This document shows, in pieces, positions 46,236 to 58,036 of a stretch of 64,000 nt of DNA. Each line of letters starts with the position of its first letter. The stretch's first letter is position 1. The translations under genes were made by a program, and so were the position numbers. Source of the stretch: Apostichopus japonicus (taxonomy: Eukaryota; Echinodermata; Holothuroidea; Aspidochirotida; Stichopodidae); assembly GCF_037975245.1 (NCBI RefSeq), contig NC_092566.1, forward strand, positions 11,545,501 through 11,609,500. The letters are read 5' to 3'. The notes beneath the pieces were generated by a model. The model was given only the letters and a program-made list of their open reading frames with translations, ran no database searches and was not told the DNA's origin.

Positions 46236-47387
46236 ATGGATGAAGATTTAGTTAACTCTGTATTTGATGATCCGTACAAGAGTAAATCTCTTGATGAACT
46301 TCTTGCTATCTTAAACTTTTCCGATAAACAGGCGTTCATAGAGTTTTATAAATATGACGAGATAGAAGTTGTCCATCGACTGTCACGTACGGCCATTGGA
46401 TGGTTGAGCGCCATTTTCTTTCTGATTTTCTTTGTTGGATTGACTGGTAACGGTCTACTGATTGTGTTGGTGATTGGTAAACGTTGTATGCGTACAGTTA
46501 TTAATATATTCAATGTTTCTTTAGCTCTAGCGGATCTTTTAGTCATTTTGTTTTGCCTGCCGTTTACTCTTTTGGAACAGGCAACAGAAGACTGGATTCT
46601 TGGGAGATTCATGTGTAAAACTTTGAATTATATTACTACGGTATCGGTTGTATCAAGTGTATTAACTATAACTGCAATCGCCTTTGAACGACATAGTGCG
46701 ATATGCCATCCTCTCAGATCAAGGGTCATACACACGCCTCAAAGAGCGTTTCTGTGTTCTGTTGTTATATGGTGTTTCACTCTTATTTTTAACACACCAC
46801 TTTTCTTTCTAATCGACATCGCCTACTTTCAACACCCATTTCAAGACATCACCTACGAATTCTGTGAATGGTCTGATGTGGAGCAGGAGAAACGCGTCAG
46901 TCTATATTATGTCCTTTTACTCTATTTTGCACCATTGTTATTGGTATGTGCACTGTACGCTAGTATAGTCCAAAAGCTATGGATACGGAATGCAGTGGCT
47001 CCAGCTGATGTGCAAACACATGTAGATATCGCTGCCAATAACAATATACGTAAGAAAAAACGCGCAACGATGATGCTAATGTTAGTAGTGCTACTTTACG
47101 CGTTATGCTGGTTGCCCTATCACATCTTTATCCTCTTTCGAGATTTCAAATCCTCGGGACTTGAAGATACTGAAAGAAACCGCTTTTTGATGGCTCTATT
47201 CCAACTTCTTGGATTATCCAACAGTTGCAATAATCCGGTTGTATATGGCTTCATGAACGACAAATTTAAGAGAAATATAGCTGCTTTACTGAAAGGGAAA
47301 AAGAAAACGAAGTCTTTACCACCACCGGGTAAGAGAACACCTGCAGAGAAATTAACACCAATGGGATTAATAGTTTCTTCTTTATAG
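46236..47387 (+). CDS. neuropeptide GPCR, class A, QRFP-receptor-like
   Basis: Seven-transmembrane receptor of 383 residues with all helices in one exon. Start chosen at ACCATGG, the first ATG after the splice acceptor ending at 46137; the frame is open back to that acceptor, so an upstream coding exon is possible. Landmarks: glycosylation sequon N27FS; TM1 with GN (71-72); TM2 LALAD (D100); Cys127-Cys210 disulphide; TM3 end FERHSAICHP (150-159), with ERH in place of DRY; basic third loop RKKKRA; TM6 CWLPYH (291-296); TM7 SNSCNNPVVY (328-337); Lys-rich tail. The ERH motif, KLWI at the end of TM5, RKKKRA and NPVVYGFMNDKFKRN resemble QRFP receptors; orexin and NPFF receptors are the alternatives. 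A possible poly(A) signal lies at 48066. Ligand is inference. Confidence 0.93.
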   Translation: MDEDLVNSVFDDPYKSKSLDELLAILNFSDKQAFIEFYKYDEIEVVHRLSRTAIGWLSAIFFLIFFVGLTGNGLLIVLVIGKRCMRTVINIFNVSLALADLLVILFCLPFTLLEQATEDWILGRFMCKTLNYITTVSVVSSVLTITAIAFERHSAICHPLRSRVIHTPQRAFLCSVVIWCFTLIFNTPLFFLIDIAYFQHPFQDITYEFCEWSDVEQEKRVSLYYVLLLYFAPLLLVCALYASIVQKLWIRNAVAPADVQTHVDIAANNNIRKKKRATMMLMLVVLLYALCWLPYHIFILFRDFKSSGLEDTERNRFLMALFQLLGLSNSCNNPVVYGFMNDKFKRNIAALLKGKKKTKSLPPPGKRTPAEKLTPMGLIVSSL

Positions 47388-50300
47388 ATGTGTATGCTGA
47401 ATACATAGTATGCTAACTGACAAAACTGGGTTAAACTACTACATTGTGTATGTGAAAATAATATGCGAAAACTCACAAGTTGCGGAAAGTCACAAAGTCA
47501 TATGTGTAGTAACTTATCGTGTCTTATAAATGTAACACCAATTGAGTTTTAACGTACGCTTTGTGTGACCATGCCCAGCACCATCATACATCTTGTATAT
47601 CAGTGATGTAACAAGTTAAGTTACTGACTTGGACACGTGTTTCATTATCTGGTAACTTGACTCGAGTTGGAAATCTCAATGACTTGAATCCCATCAGCAA
47701 CCGTAAAGCAAGTGACTCGAGTCAGCGGAAATGATTTATCTTGACTTGGACTCAAACATCACTTCACTCGAATCAGAAAAAGGACTTGAATCAGAGGACA
47801 TGGACTCGAGTTAACTTAGGAAGGAACGCGAGTCTTCTGTCTGAAGTGTTTAAGTCTATTGTCTCCAGAAGACTCAGGCAGATCCTTTGACTTGCCTTGC
47901 CGAATATGTTTACTTTGCTTCATTTGGAATTTACTTGACTTGACTTGGTTTATGTAAATAATGATCGTCTATATATAGACATGGAGGGGAAACTCACTGA
48001 AACATATACTAGCCTATATACTAACGTCAACAAAATCATAACTAGTATGTTTACGTCAACCACAAAATAAACCCCCCAATTAAGTAGAAATTAGAGATAG
48101 AATTTACTTTTACTGAGTAAAATGAATGCACACCATCCCCTCCATTATCACACAGACGGCCTCTCCTTTCTGACGAGAGATCTCGTTATGTTTAATTCGC
48201 GCAGGGTCTACAATATATGAAAATCATGGGCAGCCATCGGGGCAAAAAGACAACACTGAGAAAATTAGTTTACAATCCCACGAAATTAATTTAGGCCGGA
48301 TTATTGAAAATTATTTTAATATGGCAACCACTTTAAATTAAACGGAATAGTTAAATTAATTTTGAATGAAAAAAAATTGACTTTAAACCTTTAATTATGC
48401 TCAACAGAGATTATAAATGTAAAAACACGTTTAAAGAATTGTTATTCTTCTCCGAATAAAACTTTAATTGTCAAACCTGTTTTTCTGTTATATTCTTATC
48501 TTTTGTTAATGTTACATTCAATTTCCTTGGAGCCAAATTAAGCAAGGAAACAAACTGTAAGTTGTACAAATTGTTCGAAAATGTAACTTATTTACCGCAT
48601 CGTATCGCAACTGCAACCCCGAGAATCAAACGACATTCACGAAACAAGCTTTGTTTCGCCCAAAAAGACGGAACAAAAGGTGCGGTTTATTCGAAGCGTA
48701 TAGGATCAACGGAAACAGGCGCCGCGCACCACACAAGATCAAGGTTAGAGCAGTTGTATGTGTATATAGTTAATAGCTGGTACATACTTTTGAGACATTG
48801 TGGGCACCAAAACATTTGGGTCAAATTTTGGACCGAAAGGGCCCAAAGTTTATGTCTACTTCGAATGCATTTTGGGAGCCATTTGGGCCCATTTTTTGGG
48901 GGGGGGGGTAATATATTATTAGCCAAATTTTTGGTCCCACATATATAGGTCCAATATTTTTGGCACCAGTTGGGCAAGAAAGTTTTTTGGGCAAACTTTT
49001 TCCACGTCAAATGCATTTTTGGGACACTTCCTTTGCGCTCCAACTTGTGGGGCCATTTGGGCCCAATTTTGGAGTTCACACAAAGTATTCGGAGTTCATG
49101 ATAACTACAGTTAGCTTATCGGCATGGTTCTGGCGGAAGGTTGTGCAGTTTTAGTTTATGCGAAGCCATATTCATGAACTGGCTGCCTGTCGGATTGGCT
49201 TGCTAATTGTCACACGTCATATCTTAAGATGGTTCGGGACTATTATAGTTGACCCGTAAAACTTGGTTATTTTTTAGTTTGTCTGTTGCCTTCCCTGGTA
49301 AAAGTGTAAGGAATTCAGAAAACAACAACTTACCCATCCATTTACTTTTTCCCCTAGAAATATGACCACTATTGGGTGAAACGTATCAATTTCCCATCCT
49401 TAAGATTGATTTTGAGTACGTCACATTACGTGTAAACGCTTAGAGGATTAGTTCAGGTGTCACAAATGTTTATCTTATATGAAAGAGGACAATAAAAGAA
49501 ACCCAATAGTGAAAAAATTATCTTTTTCCGTTTAGGAGATATTCAAGTTTAAAGTTCTATCTGATTATGTAGAAACTGCTGGAATCAGACTAGCTGTGAC
49601 GTCATATCCTCACATTCCTGAAAAGTCTTTGTTATTTCATTAAAATATTTTGTAAGATTTTATGACTTACAACCAAAAGATACGTCAGGAGATCTCATAA
49701 GTGTCAAGGAAAGTATTTGAGATTTAACATCTGCAGAATGTTTGATTATATTTTTTTAGATTTGTGAAAAAAAATTTAATTATTTTTTAATGAAATATAT
49801 TGACACATGTTAAGGAAGTGAGGATGTGACATCACACCCTCACAGTTAGTCTTTCTACACCAGTCATTTGCAAAGAAATTTTGAAATCTTTAAAGTGTGA
49901 TATCTCCTTAACAGAGAATGCTATCATGGTAGTTTCTTCACTATTCTGTTTGTCTTTTTAAGCTCTTTCATACAAGATAGACATGTCAGAAACCCGAACC
50001 AATCCTTTAAGTTTTCATCTTCCCACCGGCTGCCATCGAGACTCAATTAGTGTTCAACAAGTTCATTGATGTTAGTAAAACTCACACCGCTAGCGATAAT
50101 CAGAAAGTGCTTTCCATTTGATTCCATCCAGGGAGTGAATTTTGTAATTAAAAGCTTTCTTTTTCTTCTATAAACAAATAACACACTAATAAATTGGAAA
50201 TAAATCTCTTACTGAAGTTATCAGTTATAGTGTTGATGCTTATATTGGCATAAATGGTTGAAAAGCAATATCATAATATATTAATTTATTTGCAGTGAAC

Positions 50301-50647
50301 ATGTTTCCTCAACCTGTTATGCTTTATGTTTAACTGTTAATATCTCTTTATATGGGCAAATAAAAATTTACTGTGTATCGAGTTAACACGGCGCTACTGC
50401 GTATATGCCTATACAGAGCCCAGTGTATACGGGCTCAGTGCCTATGTATCTCTTCCTGTAGGCTATCACATAAATGATAAGTGCATAGTTTATGCAGAGA
50501 GAGAGAGAGAGTGATCGAAAAGCACTCAGGTATCGATGGCTGTCAAGATTTGAACTGCTCTTGTCATGAATTCATTAATTTGTATCAATGTTTAAAATAC
50601 TTCAAGTTGTTTCGACTTTACTTTATTAATGAACTGACCCAACTTAC
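47388..50647. other. intergenic, repeats only
   Basis: Probable GPCR 3'UTR at the left. 47620-47960 is a low-complexity block of ACTTGGACTCGAGT-like words. 48787-49080 has a T/G-rich block repeating ATGCATTTTTGGGA and CCATTTGGGCCCA. Open frames across these blocks are not gene-like. Nothing else recognised. Confidence 0.5.
47620..47960. repeat. degenerate GACTTGACTCGAGT-type short repeat block
   Basis: Many diverged copies of CTTGGACTC/GACTCGAGT in both orientations over about 340 bp downstream of the GPCR. Confidence 0.6.
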
Positions 50648-50865
50648 CTGTGTTCTGTGATATTAAGAATTTCCGTGTCTATCATATAGGTATAGTCAGT
50701 GTGGCCGTATGGGATGTTTATCATATAGGTATAGTCAGTGTGGCTGTATGGGATGCTGGCATTCATGATGTCACTCTCCTCTACAGCCTCATACATTTCA
50801 CGAGGACCATTCCCACCGCTACTTAAATCTAGCAAAACCTTTTCGGTTGCCATGTGAACCGTCAT
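50648..50865 (-). CDS. candidate first coding exon of an unrecognised gene
   Basis: An ATG-initiated frame of 72 codons runs to a strong donor, CACAG|gtaagt, in phase 2. The peptide starts MTVHMATEKVLLDLSSGGNG and has a 13-residue tandem repeat (IPYSHTDYTYMIN, IPYGHTDYTYMID) plus two N-glycosylation sequons (NAS, NIT). That would suit an extracellular N-terminus, but no signal peptide is seen. No downstream exon was recognised to the left on this strand before the transposon cluster, so the exon is an orphan and could be chance or decayed. Confidence 0.3.
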
Positions 50866-51347
50866 CCTACTTGATATGACATTTCCTGTTTTGCTGTCTA
50901 ATTTTCAACACGATCGTGCCTAAATCCTTCCACCACTAAGGCCATTGCAACAACAACAACTACAACCAAGTTCGTAATGTAAAGAGAAATACTAATCCTA
51001 TATCGACAGATTTAAATTAAAAGTGCATAAGGAACGTCTTATCATTAAGATTGTACAAATTCTTTTTCCCAGAAGAAATTTGTTTGAAGTATATAGGACG
51101 GGTTGAATATGACCTCTCTGTATAATTTTCTAAGTTCTTACCTGTTATTTATGGTCAATGATTAATACTTGATGAAGTATAGCCTCAGACTATCCAATAT
51201 ATGAAGAAGTAATCAGTTGTGATCTTAGTGGTATCGTTCCTTGTTAACGAATCACAAATCTGTGAGTTACCCAAATTTCCAGCCTTGGACGGATGCACAC
51301 TATATGTGCGCGTCTACATGGCACACAAACAGATAACATAAGTTTGC

Positions 51348-51443
51348 TATGGAATTTTGTTTTGATCGTTATAATTAGGCATAAGACGTACTGATATCAG
51401 TACGTCTTATGCCTAATTATAACGATCAAAACAAAATTCCATA
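51348..51443. repeat. 96-bp perfect palindrome without spacer
   Basis: Arms of 48 bp meet at CTGAT|ATCAG (51395/51396) and match at every position. The next base on each side (C and C) breaks the symmetry. Not bounded by recognisable element ends. Confidence 0.98.
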
Positions 51444-52119
51444 CAGAAAACATAATCAATATTAATAACGATATACAAGTAGGCCAATATGTGCCAGTGA
51501 CACAGAATTGTAGATTGAGCCACGCATGTAATATTATATCATCGTCGTCATCGTTGCCGTTATCAGTAAATAAAAATAAAATAAATGTCCAGATAAAATC
51601 ATTTTCAGATTGAACACATGGCCTCCGCATTAATGATTGATAAGATAAATTTCGTTGGTTTTTTATTCTATTTTGGTGTCGTGTGGTCGCTTTGTAGGTG
51701 TATACGTCTCATTTAGCAAACTTCATCAAGTCGAGTGAATATACGAACAAGTGGTTATGTTAAAGCAACATACTTACTAATAACATGAGACATGGATGAG
51801 AGTATGACAAATTGATATATGTTATTCATTCGTAAGTCAGGTTGCACAAGTTTTGTCGAGAATAGCCCCTAACAGCAATCCACCCTCGTTTTACCAACAA
51901 TTAGATGATCAAACTTTAGTCTCTGATTACGAAACCGAAAACATTTATCTCAGTCTCATCAGTTTCAGTCTTCTGTTCATCATATGGAACTGTCCATGCA
52001 ACTAGGCAATTGCTCATAGTGATGATGTAAAAGTATACAGAACTAGAACAACACAGGAATATTGAGGGACACCTGAAGTAAGCCAGGAAGCATCAGAATA
52101 TAGGAGTTACTAATTGTTA

Positions 52120-52700
52120 CCTTGAAAATCCTTCTATGTGGAAAAGAGGTTAAACCAACTTAAGGCCATGTTTTGAACAAACCTATTTTAAGGACATCAA
52201 GTAAAATACGATGGTCAACTGTATCAAAAGCAGCGCTTAAGTCAATTATATCCTGTCATCCATGCTTGGGATAATATCATTGTGAACTTTTACACGAGTT
52301 TTAGTGATGTACCCTCGCCCTATAGGCAGACTGGAAGTCAGGTAAAATATTGTGATTTTTCAAATGGTGATTTAAATTGTTCAACAACGACCCTTTCAAC
52401 CAGCTTGGAAATAAATAGTAGGTTGCTTACTGGTCTACAGTTGCAAATTTAGGTTCAAGACCAGGTTTTTTTAGCAGAGGTAAAACCATGGCTTCTTTCC
52501 TAAAGCTCGGAAAATCGCCTGAATCTAAGGAAAGGTTAAACACGTTTTGCTATGACGGTATTAAAAGGTCGACCGTATCTTTATGAAGCCCAGTGGGGTC
52601 TGGGTCGCTGGTACAACTAGTGGAAGCAGATGACATAAGTATCCTGCAGGGCACTTCGGATTCAGACTTACGAACAAAGCAGTCAAGGATAATGGGACGG
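52120..52700 (-). mobile_element. LINE reverse-transcriptase relic
   Basis: Minus strand has AMVLPLLKKPGL, SKLVERVVVEQF, LPDFQSAYR and DLSAAFDTVDHRILLDVL, RT motifs 0 to A of a non-LTR element, in several frames with stops. The catalytic DD region is lost. Confidence 0.8.
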
Positions 52701-52732
52701 CCATATGGCAAGCCGTTTTACTCTTTATTCGA

Positions 52733-52913
52733 TATTTGATATCAACAATTTGATGATATCAGCAATTATTTATTGATATCACCAATTAATTGCTGATAGC
52801 ATCAAACCATTTGATGTTATCATCAAATAATTGCTGATATCAACAATTATTTGAGGATATTAACAAATAATTGTTGATATCAGCAATTCATTGCTGATAT
52901 CAACAAATCAAAT
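52733..52913. repeat. 20-bp-period GATATC minisatellite
   Basis: About nine units of consensus GNTGATATCANCAATTAWTT, period 20-21 bp, each centred on a palindromic TGATATCA. Directly beside the LINE relic. Confidence 0.9.
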
Positions 52914-53487
52914 GTGGGGAGTGAAGAGCGTTGAATGACCAGAGTCCCAGAGATCTTAACATGTTAGTGTGGGCTGGAATTATCCGTCAGTCTGAAAAAT
53001 GCATTAAAAATAAATTTGGAGCAACAACTTGGATTCTAAAACTAGGGGCATGAACAGATTCGCAGAAATAATGTGGCTGATTTTCACAACATATGATATA
53101 ATAAATGTTTAGGTATATTTGCCTAGTAAAAAATATCATCACTGGAGGCAACTTGTAGGGCTGGGCACATTTGACTCAGCCCCTTATATAGTTTAAAAGG
53201 TCCTGGACTTCCAGTTAAAGTATGATTTGGCTTGGAAGTCAAGAACTGAGATTTGTTACCGACGGTTGTCATGTTCCACCTCGAGGGTGCCGAGGTGCAT
53301 GGGGTGAGGGGAGGGGGGGGGGGTCTAGTCCACACTGACGCGGGGACTATCGGGTTACTCTATGCATGGTGCACGGGAAGCAGAAGATGATACACTATTG
53401 ATGCCTTTGAAGTTAAATCATCCATTCGGAAAACTCAAACGAGTCCTCTTCACCATCATTAATCATAGCAACTACCATATTTCCCAG

Positions 53488-53617
53488 AATAGCAAGCCAT
53501 GCAGTTCCTCCTCCTAAATAGCAAGCCAGTTCCTCCACCTGACTAGAAAGCCAGTTCCTCCACCTGGATAGCAAGCCAGTTTCACCACCTGAATAGCAAG
53601 CCAGTTCCACCACCGCT
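53488..53617. repeat. 25/26-bp minisatellite (ATAGCAAGCCAGTTCCTCC)
   Basis: About five imperfect units ending ACCTGA. Open on both strands, but repetitive. Confidence 0.9.
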
Positions 53618-54816
53618 ACATTCACTTTGCCTGGGACTGTCAAGAAATTTTTAACCCGGAAGCTTTCCTGATTATAACCGGACTAAATCATCATTGTAAG
53701 AGACCCATGTTTCAGTCATACATCAAAGATCAATCTTATGATCGTGCACATAATCAAGAATATCCGCAGTCTTGTTGCATACAGAACGAGTATTGATGTG
53801 TGTAAGGTTTAGGATAGCGTGTGGAAAGTGCAGGTTTATGATCCATTACAATATTAACATGCCTCAAGTAGGAATGACTATAATCTTTCTTAAAGAGAAG
53901 TGATGGCTTGTGTATGTGTCATTGGCCAAGCATTGGTTTTATCGGTCTTTGTTCATGACAAACAATAAGCAGGTTCCGGCCAGTCAATCTATTACATTGG
54001 CTCAACTCGGCCTGTATGATAAGTGCGATGAGTACAATAAGTGCGAAGTTGAAGAAGCTGGCTTCTTGTATATAACATGGTACAGGCCTAATTGAAGAAA
54101 GCTAGGCGGCCTGACTCACTGTGTACAAACCAACACTAGACGAAATAGGTTGGAATTCGAGAGAGGGATTCAAACAATCGGGCCAACAATGAGAACTTGA
54201 AAAGTCAAACGAATCCAAATAAAAACATAAACGTCACTAGAATTCAGCATTGATCAGTTTTCTTTGTTTATGGTGCAGTCGGAATACCAAATTTTATCAT
54301 AAAGAAATTAGTATTTTGTTTGGCAAAACGGTTAATTGATAAGTTATAACCTAACAGTTTGTATAGCAAATGAAAATTCTTCACTCTTATCAACTGATCC
54401 GTCATTTAAATGAAAAGTAACAAAATCAGTACTTCAGAAATTTGAACATTTTGCGGAATATAGGCCTACGTAAAGTGTAGGGTCTGCATTTCATCAATTG
54501 TGTGAAAACATACTCGAAGGATTTTATTTAATATTATCATTTCGACACTTTGGAAGGAACAGACCGATACTGCGGGTGTTCACCCCAAGTTACCCTGTCC
54601 CTCCTTTTTGCACCCTCATAAGAAGTATATTTATAGCACAGCCTGCGTGTAGGTAACTTATATATAGACCTTATTTATAGTCTAAATCTCCCTCAGAATG
54701 CATCATTTGACATGGCAGTCGGCTTCATAGACCTCCTTTATAAAATCCTCGATTCGCCTCCCATGAAAGTTCAAAACCACTTTTTAATTAGTGGGGCAAA
54801 TTTTTAATTCCTTTTA

Positions 54817-54905
54817 TTTATTAGTACAATCTTGCGTTTAGAGCTTCTTATTTATGCCTAATTTATAGTCTAAATCTCCCTCAGATAGCACAATTTGACG
54901 ACGAA
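54817..54905 (+). repeat. dispersed TTTATTAGTACAATCTTGCG repeat, copy 3
   Basis: TTATTAGTACAATCTTGCGT, TATAGTCTAAATCTCCCTCA and AGCACAATTTGAC. A partial relative lies at about 54660-54715. Confidence 0.5.
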
Positions 54906-55683
54906 ATTGATGACCTCACAATACCTGGAAGGGATATAGCCTCTGAACATTCCGTTAAGATTCATCCCTCTACCTTAATCAGTTGGGCAACTTGGGGGGG
55001 GGGGGGACTTTGAACCCAAATATGCCAACTTAATAACAATTTGGTAGCCCATGAAGAAGATACTATTCATATGTTTGATGAATTAAGTAAGAACTTGGGT
55101 ATGCATAACCTTTATCTAGTCGATTTCTACAGTGAAGCTCATACGTCTTAGTGTAGCTTAGCAATTGGGGCTACCATTGTCAGTTCTTGTTATTTGACCT
55201 AGGGGAATGATCGTGACAAACATATACCTACAACATGCGGTCAGCAATTCACATTTCTAACATTGAAAACACCTGCTGTGGCCCTAGATGTGAGGAATAT
55301 ACATTTACCACGTAATTCCCTTTTGCATGATTGTAATCTTCCTTCGAAGAAATCGTTTCCAAACTCAACAAAGAATATTTAAATACCAAAGACTTAGAGA
55401 AAAGTAGAAATGTATCCTCGAGAAGAATATAAAGCAGAAGATTTCGATAATATATGAATTTGACTTCAACCTGACAGATTAAGGATTGCTTGTATAAGAT
55501 ATATGGGACACTCTTTGGATTTGCGTACAGACGATAAATCCACAGAGTATTAAATGCAAGGAATCGCAGCTGTTTAATACGGAAGCTTAAAAGTGCCATC
55601 AACATAAGAAAACCTTTGCCCCATAAGTTGACATTTTCAGTAAATTGTTCAGATAACAAGATAATATGTTATCAAAAATCAGA

Positions 55684-55730
55684 AAAATGTTGGATTGCTC
55701 AGTTGCTTTAACTGAGCAATTCAACATTTT
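55684..55730 (+). repeat. 21-bp stem, 5-nt loop hairpin
   Basis: AAAATGTTGGATTGCTCAGT-T / loop GCTTT / A-ACTGAGCAATTCAACATTTT pairs fully, with one G-T wobble. A third TGAGCAATTGAACA arm lies 35 bp downstream. Confidence 0.85.
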
Positions 55731-56414
55731 CCTGCAAAATGTTCAAGTGTTCACTTCATTCCATCTGAGCAATTGAACAATTTTCTTTTATATTTATATA
55801 TTTTATATTATCAGAAAACGTTCATACCTGAAGGCTTAATGTTTTATTTCTTCTCCTCGTTGCCCCATTTTGGCGGTCGCTAAACGTGAGTGACCTCTGC
55901 ATGTCAGAAGAATTTGTACGGTATACTATCGTTCTGGCCTTCTTCCGCCATGTTACATTCCATATATATTTACCGCACTTTACTATACGCATGAATCATC
56001 TAACGCGCATACACGACTCTTGGGCATATACATGTGCGTTCACAGATGAAGCAACAAACAACCCACATTTTTCACCTGCCCCGTACTTCTGCATGGGTAT
56101 TAAAGTAAAGAACACTTGTAGCAAGCAAAATCAAGACAGGCACAGACTGAGTGTTTCAAGATCTGCAAAGATGTGTTTGTCATAAGATAAAATGACTTCC
56201 ATATAGCCTATAGGGATTTATTTAAAATGTACTTGGACAGAGTTATATACAACTCTACGAACAATACTGTACAAGGTGAGTCAGCTTTCTACAGCTAGAT
56301 AAGCACCGTATACTTTCGCTGCAAAACACATTACACAGCGGTATTCACAAGGGACGGAATGATTCGGGTCTATCTCCATACTTTCTTCTGCGTAATTTTT
56401 CAAACTTACAAAGT

Positions 56415-56470
56415 ATTTATTAGCACAACCTTGCGTTTACAGAGATAATTATATATCTAAAATGTACTGC
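56415..56470 (+). repeat. dispersed TTTATTAGCACAAC repeat, copy 4
   Basis: TATTTATTAGCACAACCTTG then CGTTTAC and TATATCTAAAATG. Partial copy. Confidence 0.45.
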
Positions 56471-56770
56471 CCATTGATATTTTTCTCTGTAGAGAGGACC
56501 CCTTATACATGGGCCTCGCCTTAAACGACCTCACATACACGCTCCTCGTTCATAACATTTTGATCCGCCAACAGCCCGTGCATGATGGTTCATGCACCCG
56601 TACCTAATTTAGTCAGGGTGGGGGAGGGGTGCGGGGTTGGGTTGAATTCCTAGGCACACATCTGACATATCTGACATGTTCCCTGGCTTTCATCTCACAG
56701 AAGAAAGTGTCCTGCAACAAACATATGTTTTGTTTAAGACATTCACTTGCAGGTTTGAAACTATTGTACT

Positions 56771-57139
56771 CATAGGCGTAGGAGCCTAATTTGATTGGGG
56801 GGGGGGGGGGCTGTAACGACTTGCCCGAAAAATATAACCACAATTTCCGCGCGCGTTCAACATGTTTATGTGCATATCATATAGGCATTCATTGGTTATT
56901 ACATCACATGCCAATAACATACAATCATTTTCCGTGTAACCCTTCCATATTGGTAACATTATTGGGGAAGTCGTTACAATAATAACAATAATAATATAAG
57001 TTTAACCATTGCAAAACACATTGCAAGTTATTCTTCTTTCAGTAGGTGCCCGAAAAATTCTCAGCATATTGCCGAATTTTCACAAAAAAAGTTTGGTTGG
57101 GGGCTGCAACCCCCCAGCCCCCCCTGCCTCCTATACGCC
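56771..57139 (+). mobile_element. MITE of the CATAGGCGTAGGAGCC family, copy B
   Basis: Starts CATAGGCGTAGGAGCC, ends GCCTCCTATACGCC, with TTGTACT on both flanks (56764-56770, 57140-57146). Interior shares CTGTAACGACTTGCCCG and CAGCATATTGCC with copy A at 33040-33303. Confidence 0.7.
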
Positions 57140-57146
57140 TTGTACT

Positions 57147-58036
57147 GACACATGAAACTTCGTCTTATATTTTTCAGTAAGCATCATAAGCCCTTGGTAA
57201 CGATTGAGGTCAGTGGTGAGTGGAGGCCCCGTATCACCGTTATTTTTGGTTTCCCTGAAGGGAAAACTATTCTGTCACATTCAAATTAGTAAGGTCAGAA
57301 TTGAAAGATAAAACACGAACTGTCTTCAGTATATTCGTAAAAAGAAGTACTATAAAATAAATTTATTAACAGGTAGAATTCATGTCCGTGTATCTAATTT
57401 AAATGACCACTGAGAGCTATTATGAAAGAGTTCACGTAGAGTATCGGTGATGCACTTGTAAATCTGCAATAATGTCAGCAAGAAGTACATCAAAATACGG
57501 CTAATTCAAAACTTTTTTTCAGCATAGATTGATCATTTTGTTTTTCTCTCGACACTTTCATGTTAATTTGCATGTGTCAGAAACACCGTTTATTGGACTG
57601 AAAGAAGATGGGAAAAGGGATGATCGGTTAATAAACTATGGAGTTCTTTAAATATTACATTATTAGGCTATTGCATTTAGCACTTTTGCATAGTCTTTAC
57701 AATAGCCTGAAACTAAATGCTGCAACAAGAGCATTTAAACCTCCAAGTGCTCGACTGATCTGTAACACTGTCTAAGGTTAGTACCAATATATTATAAATG
57801 GCCAGTGGCTGTTGGCCCGAAGTCTACCATGCTAAATTTGCTCAAATCTGTACGGTACTGTTACAGGAGGTTCTGAACATCCATGGTTTTCGCAAAACCT
57901 TCAAGGGTAGATAAATAAATGTCACAATGAGGGAATAGTGCTTTCAGGGTGACAGTTAAATGTCATCATGTCTGCTGACATTTCAACATGTGACCTTTAT
58001 ATGTGACCTTTATGTATCAGCATGAATGACCTTTGT
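57147..58036. other. intergenic, nothing recognised
   Basis: AT-rich, no conserved coding segment or repeat seen. Confidence 0.5.

Larger units (their letters stand above)
53650..56770. other. intergenic, no gene recognised
   Basis: AT-rich sequence with two copies of a dispersed repeat, a 21-bp hairpin (55684-55730) and a 136-codon open frame at 55249-55659 that shows no family signature. Confidence 0.45.

Noticed and set aside
48562-49079. Overlapping 128- and 130-codon frames on opposite strands
   Set aside because: They cross a T/G-rich, internally repeated block (GGGCCCA words) and have no conserved motif.
53413-53643. 76-codon minus-strand frame with repeated ACYSGG/ACYLGG
   Set aside because: Produced by the 25/26-bp minisatellite. 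No conserved domain.
55249-55659. 136-codon open frame on the minus strand
   Set aside because: The longest unexplained frame in the right half, but AT-rich, without family motifs or supporting splice or context signals.
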